A stretch of 64,000 nucleotides of DNA from Arcuatula senhousia (taxonomy: Eukaryota > Mollusca > Bivalvia > Mytilida > Mytilidae). Position numbers and translations under genes: made by a program. The stretch is from the NCBI GenBank assembly GCA_963971305.1, contig OZ020308.1, positions 34,439,275 through 34,503,274 on the forward strand, written 5' to 3'. A model generated the notes under the pieces. It had not been told where the DNA came from. It saw only the letters and a program-made list of their open reading frames with translations, and ran no database searches. Position 1 is the first letter of the stretch. Each line of letters opens with the position of its first letter. This document shows positions 44,471 through 53,901 of the stretch, piece by piece.

Positions 44471-46389
44471 CTCAAATTATATTCACAAAAAATATTTCAA
44501 AATATTGAAATATACCAGATAACTTTTATTACAAATATATACTTCTTTAAAACAATCTATCTATTTAATTCTTAAAGTGGTAGTACCTTAGATTTTGCAT
44601 TGTGATCTATTGAAAATAACGGTAGAATATCTTCTTTGTCAATTTTAACATGTATAAAGGAAAAGAAAAAATTACAAACAGGACAAATGCACGCGGGAAT
44701 CGATTTGTGAGAATTTTGTTGATAAAACAAACGGAAGTATCAAGCTATTATTATTTTTGTAAAAGAATTTAGAAGAATAAAGGGATTGAAATTTACTTCG
44801 CATTCTACTGACCATTTACACAAGCTGGTTAGCGATTTACGGACGATTAGATAAATCGAGGAACAATGGATCAAACAAAAACAAAACGATTTGTACTTTC
44901 TTCATTCTAGCCTTAAAGTTTTTGGTTTGTGGAATATACTTACCCAAAAATATCAAAGCATTGCTTGTCTTGAATTGCATGAAGTGGCGTCTTATTGTCA
45001 TGTTGTGTCAAGTTTGAAAAGATCAAAGTAAAGGTTAGGAGATGAGCTTCAGATTGTGATTTGATGCATTCTTCAAGGACTTAAACTATAAAATTTGTCG
45101 CGAAGTTCTAACCAGTCTTTAAGTTAGAAGAAAAACAAATCTATGACCTTCGTCGTATAATACCCCCCCACCCTTTTCGATAGTATTTACTAGATTTGAT
45201 TTGGTAAAAGTTCTGTTCACTTATAAAATATTGTATATAGGCCACAACTGCAAGACATTTTTAGCATTAGTTAAGCAATATTTGCCTGCAAGTTTTAAAT
45301 ATACAAAATAATGTAATAAATAGATTGTTAAAGATATTAGATACAATTACAAAGTATAAACTTTCAATGGCATAGTTGTGTGTTTAAACTAAAACCAAAT
45401 ATTGTATTTTTCAAGTAACGTATTTTTCAAAATGACGTATAATTTCGAAAATGTTTCTCCCTTTTTCGAAAATGTCTCTTTTAATTAGAAATGTTTAAAA
45501 AAATGTTTTTTTTTCTTAATAATCATTACGCGAAAAAATTACCTTTTTAAATTGTTATTTAAAAGAAGAAGTCAAAGCATTACATATATGTAAAAAATAC
45601 ACTTAACATACACGTAAGACTGGTGTGAGACTTTTATTTAGTTTTCGCTATACTGACATCATTTTGATGCATAGAATATTTTGTTTTTATTTATTCAAAT
45701 AGAATCGGGCTGCTTTGACTAAATAAACCTTACTATTTTTAGCATGAACTTGATTTTAATCAAAACAAATGATGAAAATAAACCACCCAACCCCCTTAAT
45801 CAGATGATTCTTTTTTGTATAAGAGTCGTCGACATATATTTTTTTCATGGGAGCCCTGGTTGCCTGTCTTGTCGTCAAAATATGTTTTCTCCGCGGAAGT
45901 CCCCGTCACAAGCTTTATCGTAAAAAGAAGTTAAGTTTTATTCGCACAATCTACATTAATATATCGCTACGATTGCGTCATGAGCTTCCAGAAGTTGTGT
46001 CTAAGAGATTGGTACTCTTTTCCTTCTTATGCCCAATTCAAGCCTTTAATTTGCTATTGAAAACAAAAATCATCTGATCAAATTTTTGTTTCAAATGCAC
46101 AAATACATAACTTCACGAGAAAAACTATGTTCACGTTCAGTCATGAAAATTCAGTCAGTGATATAGGAAGTTGTGGTTATTTACAGTAAGGGTACCCCCT
46201 TTTTGTCTAATGGATGGCTAGGTCCAAGTTTCACTAATGGAAACTTGAAAAAATCTTTTTAAAAAGATGCAAAATTACATTTTGTTATAAAAATTGTGAA
46301 TACGTTTAAAGAAAATCCAGTGAGATATTAAGGGGGACTTTTAAACTGGGGCAGGCAACATTTTTTTCTCTATTTGTAACAGATTTCAT
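44471..46389. other. Non-coding spacer
   Basis: Long AT-rich stretch. A 76-aa plus-strand frame at 45,847 (MGALVACLVVKICFLRG) has a hydrophobic start but no support. No repeat recognised. Confidence 0.4.
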
Positions 46390-46990
46390 TCTATAGGTCA
46401 AACACAAAACTAAACTAAACAATATCTTTTCACCTTTAAAGGACCATAACCCCTTTAAGGGGCCAGCTGACTATTTTGACCCTAAAATCAATTTGTAGAT
46501 CTCAATGAGCTTCACAATTTTCAGTTTTCAAGATAAAGTCCAAATAAATGTGAGAATAGTCAAATTTGACGATTAAGGAAAAAAACTCTTACAAGGAGTT
46601 GCCCAACAACTTTGACACTACGGAGAGTTTTGAAGAGCTTTTGATGTTGGAGAAGGAAGGATGCCTCGGATTCTTATACTTTTTTAGCAATCAGGCAAAA
46701 ACTATGATCTGACCCACCTGTTCTATTTCTAGCAATGGCAGTCATGTTGGGTCAGGTGAGCTAAAAAAACGAAACACGCATTTGAAGTTCACGTAAATGA
46801 GTTATTAGTATTTTTTTTGGGGGGGCACAGAGCGGGTCAAAAAGATTTTATATGTATTTATTTCTTACTTTATCGCTAAAATAAAAACAACAATACAAGG
46901 CTCAGAAGAAGATAATCTTGCTTACTACAATATTAATTCGATCAGATTTTTGAATACGAGGCTGCAACAAAGATTGTGTAACAAATAGAA
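46390..46990 (+). repeat. Repeat R5 (ends GTCAGGTGAGCTAAAA)
   Basis: 46,430-46,770 contains 'AAGGACCATAACCCCTTTAA' and ends '(G)GGTCAGGTGAGCTAAAA', like 55,480-55,815. Such repeats are abundant in bivalves. No coding. Confidence 0.5.
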
Positions 46991-46993
46991 AAT

Positions 46994-47345
46994 AAAGAGA
47001 TGTGGAATAAGTGTACGCGACACAGCCCACAATTAAACGGCATATTGAAAGCTATCTCGTGTACAAAAATTACCATCATTAAAATATATAAGAGCATACA
47101 CCTCAAGCATGGGGATACGTTTTACAGCATCCACACGGCACAGGAGACATACTCTGCAAAAAATAGAAATTAAATAAAGAGATGTGGAATAAGTGTACGC
47201 GACACAGCCCACAATTAAACGGCATATTGAAAGCTATCTCGTGTACAAGAATTACCATCATTAAAATATATAAGAGCATACACCTAAAGCACGGGGATAC
47301 GTTTTACAGCATCCACACAGCACGTCGTCGTGTGGATATCGTGAA
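46994..47345 (+). repeat. Tandem pair of R2 units, 182-bp period
   Basis: AAAGAGATGTGGAATAAGTG at 46,994 recurs at 47,176, and about 160 bases downstream are almost identical (two or three differences), indicating a recent tandem duplication. Confidence 0.8.
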
Positions 47346-48269
47346 TATCCCCATTAATTAGATTCGAGTAAGGGATCAGCACCCTAATGGACACACGGAC
47401 GGACAATTCTTCATGTTTTTCTCTCTTCATATAATATATTCAACAGTTTTTAAGAAAGAAATATACATTTCAATTTGTTCTCACCTTTTTAAAAATAATA
47501 AGAAAGACATAAAAATTTACACGCACTAAACTGTTTTGAACATTTAATAACTATGCAACAAACATAATTTTAAAATTGTATACATATATACATATTAGCT
47601 TAATAGCTTTTAGTAAATAAGCACAACATGCATCTGCACAGTACAATGCTCAGTAAGCTAAAGAGCAAAAATTGAGTGGTATACATGTATGTGCAACGGC
47701 TGTTTTTAGCAACGTTCCGAGGTCGATTAAAGCCCGAGATACAATATGTCACGCTTATACATTTGTAGGTCTATGGTTAAGTGCTTTTCAAATCTTCGCG
47801 TATAAACTTTTTTTTGTCATTTAACGTCTTATAAATACAAGTAACATGGGATAACGGTATTTACAGTGTACCTATGGTACAAAGAAAGGGACTTTTAGCA
47901 TAGCCCCGAGGTCCCTTAATGCAGGTAATATTGGTTTCATGTATCAACATTTTTAAAGGTAGGGAAACTTACAGAAAAGCGTTTTGAAAATATGGCGATT
48001 GTTAAAAGTGTATGAAAGTTTTTCAAATTTAATATGGTCATTTCTAAACCAATTTAGAAGAAAGGAACAGAGCGACCATTGGGGCAAAGAAACGTCAGAA
48101 GTCCGAAAGGGCAAGAGCTAGATGATGCGAAAGAGAACAACACGATGAAAGACAACAACAACAAAAACAAATACACGTAATCTATCGATTACGAAGCTCA
48201 CCTCGTTATGCATTATTGTCACTAAGCAAGAATTGATTCTAACTTTCAAAAATTTAAGTGTTCAATCAA
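47346..48269. other. Spacer with a degenerate R1 tail
   Basis: About 48,062-48,180 is a minus-strand R1 remnant ('CATTGGGGCAAAGAAACGTC', 'AGTCCGAAAGGGCAAGAGC'). The rest is AT-rich. Confidence 0.4.
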
Positions 48270-49610
48270 TGCAAAAAGAGGTCACAGCCAGCATCTGAAG
48301 CATGTGTCTTGCTAATCATCTCTAAGTGCACCTACCATACCACTTTAAATGATGTGATACTTGTTAATAAACAGGAATGGAGTTTAATCATTCTTCTGTA
48401 AGTGGTCATCCATGCAGAAAATAAAGGTCACAACCAGCATCTGAAGCATGCATTGTGCTAAGCATCACTAGGTGCACTTACCATATTAATATGATTGATG
48501 TGGCACTTGTCAGTAAGTGGGAATGGACTTAAACATTCATTTTATGTGGTCATGCATGCGGAAAATATAGGTCAGAGCCAGCATCTGAAGCTTGCATTGT
48601 GCTTAGTATCAATAGAAGCACCTACCATACGAATATGGTTGATGTGGCACTTGTCAATTAGCAGGGATGGAGTTTATTCATTCTTCTGTGAGTGGTCATC
48701 CATGCGGAAAATGTAGGTCACAGCCATCATCCGAAGCATGCATTGTGCTTAGCATCAAAAGATGCACCTACCATACCAATATTATTGATGTCACACTTAT
48801 GTATGTGGTCATCCATGCGGAAAATATAAGTCACAACCAGCATCCGAAGCATGCACTGTGCTAAGCATCACTGGGTGCACAACATACCAATATCATTGAT
48901 GTGACATCAGTCAGTAAACAAGAACGTACTTTAACCATTCTTCTGAAAGGGGTCATTTAATCGGAAAATATAAGTCACAGCCACCATCCAAAGCATGCAT
49001 TGTGCTTAGCATCACTAAGTGCACAATCCATACCAATATCATTGATGTGGCACTTGTCAATAAGCGTGTATGGATCCTAACCTTTCTTCTGTAAGTGGCC
49101 ATCCATGCAAAAAATATAGGTCAAAGCCAGCATCCGAAGCATGCATTGTGCTTAGCGTCACTAGGTGCACCATCAATACCAATATCATTTATGTCGCACT
49201 TGTCAGTAAGCAGGAATGGACTTTAACTATATTCTTCTGTAAGTGGTCATCCATGCGAAAAAATATAGGTCACAGCCAGCATCCGAAGCATGCATTGTGC
49301 TTAGCATCACTAGGTGTACCATCAATACCAATATCATTGATGTCGCACTTGTCAGTTAGCAGGAATGGACTTTAACTATTCTTCTGTAAGTGGTCATCCA
49401 TGCGAAAAATATAGATTGCAGCCAGCATCCGAAACATGGTTTGGCTTAGCATCACTAGTTGCACCATTCATACCAATATCATTGATTTGGCACTTGTCAG
49501 TAAACGTGTATGGATCTTAACCATTCTTCTGTATGTGGGAGCGGACGACGACGCAAACACCGACGCTTACACCGACGCCGACGCCGGGGTATTACATTTC
49601 ATCAGGACTT
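48270..49610 (+). repeat. Satellite array, 146-bp monomer, about nine units
   Basis: The landmark GTGGTCATCCATGC recurs near 48,402, 48,546, 48,692, 48,803 (short unit), 48,948, 49,095, 49,241 and 49,387: a 145-146-bp period with one deleted unit. The array ends in GACGACGACGCAAACACCGA, then (GACGCC)n. The same tail ends the small array at 1.7 kb. Frames of 65-101 aa inside are repeat artefacts. Confidence 0.85.
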
Positions 49611-50029
49611 AATAAGTTGAACGCTCAAGATAAATTCTAATAAAAAAATAAACAAAAAGAATGGCCCCAATGTATCACCGTAGGAATATGATAAGTTGAG
49701 AAGCTCGGAAAATAAAACGTTGTTATAAAATAAATTGTTATATTCCATAAGCTTAAGCAGACAGATTGGTACTGCACAGAAATTTCTTAATATATAAAGT
49801 TTATTAAAAGTTACAACCGTTCGATACTCCATAAAGATCTTCTCTTTATCCATTGTGGTTTTATTCAAAATTGCCGTTTGTATATAATGTTTGTTGTGTG
49901 GCGCTATTATCTTCTATTTTATATTTTATTGATGCTTTAGAATTACTGAATCTTCATTGTGATATAGACAACTTGTATCTTCCTTAATTTATGTTATTAA
50001 AACAGGTACATGTACTTGATAATGTTATG
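49611..50029. other. Non-coding spacer
   Basis: AT-rich. The minus-strand 88-aa frame is unsupported. Confidence 0.45.
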
Positions 50030-50548
50030 GAAAACTGACATATTCGTAACGTTATGAAAAACTGGTAATTTGTTGATGTTATGGAAAACTAATTCATCTT
50101 TGAAACGTTATGGAAAAATGGTATCTTTGTAACGTTATGAAAAACTGGTATTTTTGTAATGTTATACGGAAAAACTGGTACCTTCGTAATGTTATTGAAA
50201 ACTGGTACCTTCGTAATTTTATTGAAAACTGGAATCTTATAAACGTTATGAAAAATAATACCTTCTTAAAGTTCAGAATTGCTTTAATTAAGAATCAGAA
50301 AAGAAAAAAAATATTGTTACGGAAAACTGATAACCTGACTCTATCGCGTTCTTGGAACCAAACTATTTATGTGTAAACAATCATTAATGCATCATTGTGA
50401 TAGAGTTATCTTGTCTTTCAGTTTTGTTAACAAAAAAGTAAAAACAGGAAACACAGTGCTGTTTCGCGTGTCCAAATTTTGTTAACAAATTTTGTAAAAT
50501 ATTCACTGCAAGTTGACTCAGTAATGCAAGTCGACAAAATAATGTGTT
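50030..50548 (-). repeat. Right inverted arm of the 12.6-kb bracketed region
   Basis: A minisatellite of about 30-35 bp units (AACGTTATGGAAAACTGGTA) at 50,030-50,345 is followed by GTTTTGTTAACAAAA motifs and ends AGTCGACAAAATAATGTGTT at 50,548, the mirror of 37,938-38,350. The 88-aa frame MEKWYLCNVMKNWYFCNV is translated minisatellite. Confidence 0.6.
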
Positions 50549-51800
50549 ATTAATCAACCTGATAAAAGCATGAAAGTTGGTATGGCGGTGCCTTCAGTAC
50601 TCAACATTAAATCATTTCAATTTTGGCCATTTTCAAAATGGCCGCCATAAAATTCCTTTGTATACCATTCACGGCTTTTACAGCATTTTGTTTTATTTAA
50701 ACTTTTTATTAATGTTTTTAAGTTTATATAGATCTACAGATATTTATCATGTAATTTGAAAAATTTACCTCTGCACCTGCGCTAAATTTTGCCAAAATTG
50801 CGGGATATTATTTCGAATTAGTGTTGTGTGTAAAGATATAAAATGTCAAAATATGAAAAAAAATTATTTAATATATTTACAGCGGTCGTATCTATTTTAA
50901 TAAAGAAGACAATTTGAGACATGACAAACAGCCATTTTCAATATGGCTGTCGTAGCATTTCAAGCTATGCCAGATTAAGTGCGTTATAAATTTTTAATTG
51001 GTGCTGCAAGAGTTTGAATAAGACTCAAATATGAATGTCAAGTAATTAAATCCCTACTCGTAAGAAATGGGGGGGGGCTACATTGTAATCATCTTGTCCA
51101 TCTGTCCGTCCACTGGTACCATTGATGCAAGCTTTGTAATTTGTATCATTGAAAACAAGTAGTAAGATGCTAGTATTCAATGGTCGATGCGAAAATGAAA
51201 ACAACTTTATTTGGTAAGAGTGTTCTTAGTTCTCTCTAGGTAAACTTTGACAAATAGTTTTGCTCTAACAGTCATGAATTACCAGATAAGCACAGGTTTG
51301 TCCATCACTGCTTTTTTGTAGATCTTCTGTTTCATCTACAGCCAACTGTGCCGTGGTTGTTAATGTGACCAATTAATAAAAAATAATGAGATGTAGAATA
51401 AGTGTACGCAACATAGCCCACAATCAAGCATTAATTCAGAAAAACCACAATGGACAACCGCCACCAGCCTTCAACTGGCCAGAAGGTAATAAGTAACAAT
51501 TCTTTAATTGTATAATCTGACTTCCACAACAACAATGAAATATTTTGATATTGTATATTCTAACAACAAAATAATACCACATATTGGTTGGTTCTATAAA
51601 TAGTAATAATCATCGTTGTTATTAGGATCATATTTTCATCAAATCAAAACAAAACGTAGATTTTTATTTCATATGAAAACTAAAAAATGATTTTATGGGT
51701 GAACATTTGTCAATCAAAATTATGTTTAATTTTGTTTTTGATCTTACTTTAACGTAAATATATATTTAACAGAATGAAAAATTTAAGTTACTGGAAAGTT
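50549..51800. other. Spacer with R2 and the distal flank of the copy D unit
   Basis: 51,178-51,380 and 51,490-51,620 match 31,640-31,980. An R2 unit at 51,386-51,485 lies within this flank and is absent from the C unit. 50,560-51,060 has no recognised feature. Confidence 0.5.
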
Positions 51801-52682
51801 TTACTCCTCAGGAACATAGTCAAAATGTTTATCTCTTCGAAAGTTTTTATTTTTCTTTCTTTTGCTTCTGCTTCTGTTTTCGGGTTGTTTTCCTAATGCC
51901 TTTTTACTTCGTTTTATTCTTTGGCTTAAAAAGTCGTCACTTTCAAGTTCATCCAATGGAGACCAATCACTTTCAAAATTAAAACGATCGTTCCAACCCA
52001 AAAATCGTGGGTTTACGCAACGAACATATTTGCTTTGTCGTAAGGTGCGTAGAGCACTTTCCAAATCGGTTCCCCAATATACACATTGAAAGGAAATAAT
52101 AACACTCGTTCTGTATCTTAAAGCGAATTGATGAATAAGGCTAGCGCAACGATGACTGTTTATTGTACAAGGTATACAATTAGAGAAAATGCATATCACA
52201 AAACGGCATTTTCTTCCACACTTTCTATAGTAAGCCTGTCTCATTATCTTAAACACGTCAATTACGTCTGGGTAACATTTGGCTTTAGAAAGTCCCATAG
52301 CTTTTCTTATATTACCTTTTGGATCAAGCAGCCTTGCCTCCCCGTGAATCCTCGGTTCAGAAAGATTTAGAAGAATTGAAACCCTTTCAAACGTAATACT
52401 TGATGCACTGCAGCTGAAATTTTGTGGTTCTTTCCCGTAATTCATCCATTTAGCTATTTCCCTGTTCGGTTTGACCATAAATTCAAAGTTTCTATTTTTC
52501 AATTCGTCCAATGACACTAATGCTGCAACCAGAAAATTATTTTCCTTTCGTTCAAACGTTGTATTTAAATAAAGTAGAGCATCCCTTCCTAAATCTCTTA
52601 ATAGAGATGAAATTTCTACTATTGAGTCATTAGAAATCACGAATTTTCCCTTTTCTAGTTTAATGATATTAATTTTTGACAT
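51801..52682 (-). CDS. Deaminase-like protein, copy D (intact, intronless)
   Basis: 293 aa, ATG at 52682, stop at 51801. Has a 14-residue longer N-terminus (MSKINIIKLEKGKFV) than copy A. Motifs are His113-Gly-Glu115 (RIHGEARLLDP) and Cys172-x6-Cys179 (IPCTINSHRCASLI). The basic C-terminus (residues about 255-285) is kept, although the exact sequence has diverged and is shorter. The most distant of the three intact copies; keeping both motifs supports their importance. Upstream and downstream DNA is shared with pseudogene C. It lies just outside the right inverted arm, separated from the main cluster by the 37.9-50.5 kb region. Confidence 0.7.
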   Translation of the reverse strand: MSKINIIKLEKGKFVISNDSIVEISSLLRDLGRDALLYLNTTFERKENNFLVAALVSLDELKNRNFEFMVKPNREIAKWMNYGKEPQNFSCSASSITFERVSILLNLSEPRIHGEARLLDPKGNIRKAMGLSKAKCYPDVIDVFKIMRQAYYRKCGRKCRFVICIFSNCIPCTINSHRCASLIHQFALRYRTSVIISFQCVYWGTDLESALRTLRQSKYVRCVNPRFLGWNDRFNFESDWSPLDELESDDFLSQRIKRSKKALGKQPENRSRSKRKKNKNFRRDKHFDYVPEE

Positions 52683-53650
52683 TACGAATGTTCAGAATTT
52701 CATAATTTAATCCAAGCAGTGATTGGTAGGGTTAAAATTAGATATATTGGAAATTTCTAGTAATGAAAATTGCAAACAAAATATCCGAACTATCTAAAAT
52801 TTAAAAGACATAGCGACACTAATTGCCAGGCATATTTCTACATATGAATATATGCTCCGACCTTTCAAAAAATGAAATTTATTTTAAATTCTTTTCTATA
52901 TCGGGTGAGTGAATGTTTTATAATAGATTATTGTTTTGGTGTGTATCAGATTACATCTAATTACATAAAATGCTAATATAAATCATAAATATGAAAGATA
53001 TATTTAACCAGGACTTTTCGAAAATAAGTTTTTAAAATGGTTTTTTTTTCCGTATATTTTTTACAATATAGAATTTTTGACATTGAACAGTCTTGATAAA
53101 ACGTGTGAAAAACACTACCCCAACAGTCACATAAATAAAAGGGTTTTATTTGTAAAATGTGTTAAAAAGGATAATTGTTAATCGCTTAGGTTTGCATCAT
53201 ACTTTCAGTGTTTGCATGTACGTAGCTTTGTGTTTTTAAACCACGCTAATTGATTAACAGTGACTTTATATCGTCGGCCAGTTCTACCCGTCCCAATTTG
53301 TTTTTTTGTTTTGTTTTTTTGTTTTTGTTTTTTTTGCTCGTCACATATGTTTCTATTCGCATTTTAGATATTAAGAAATCATTTATCTGGATTATTCAGT
53401 TCTAATAAAATTTCAACGTTTCAAAGACGACAATGTGCACGTCATAACGTTATATTTCATGATAGACACTAGGCATTGGTACCTGTTATAAAGCACAGAG
53501 GAGTCTTAGTTATTACAATTTGGTTCAATTTCCAAATGTAACCTTCGTCCAGCTGATCGTTGGCAATATGTTTCGTAAAAAGACAGGTACCACTTACCAT
53601 TCCAAAGATTACTGCTCCCTTTTACTATAATCCGCATTAGTTTTTGTGCT
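52683..53650 (-). repeat. Upstream flank of copy D, duplicated at copy C
   Basis: Matches 35,216-35,770 in collinear blocks. Contains the CGGGTGAGTG...TTTATAATAGATTATTGTTTT phrase also upstream of C, on the plus strand about 225-260 bases from the ATG. Presumed to hold the promoter. Confidence 0.55.
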
Positions 53651-53901
53651 TTCTTTGCATTGTTTCTTTTTTCAGTGTCAATTTCTTAAGGTTTGAATGC
53701 TACTTTGGTACCCATTGTATTTTTCTATATGAAATTAGTATTAGAATATTGAAAAAAATAAAATAAATCATAGAAATTGAAAGCAAACAGAAACTGTACG
53801 GTAAACTTTTTCTGATGTAAAATATCTAGGGGGTTCAAACTTTAGGAACCGCATTCCAGATCTTCCTTTGAACAATGTATTATCAATACTTATATATTTA
53901 T

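Noticed and set aside
48270..49610. CRISPR-like array of regularly spaced repeats
   Set aside because: The whole 146-bp unit is repeated with no variable spacers, in a eukaryotic genome, so this is a satellite.
50110..50376. 88-aa repetitive protein (EKWYLCNVM repeats)
   Set aside because: Translation of a 30-35-bp minisatellite, also present untranslated in inverse at 38.2 kb.
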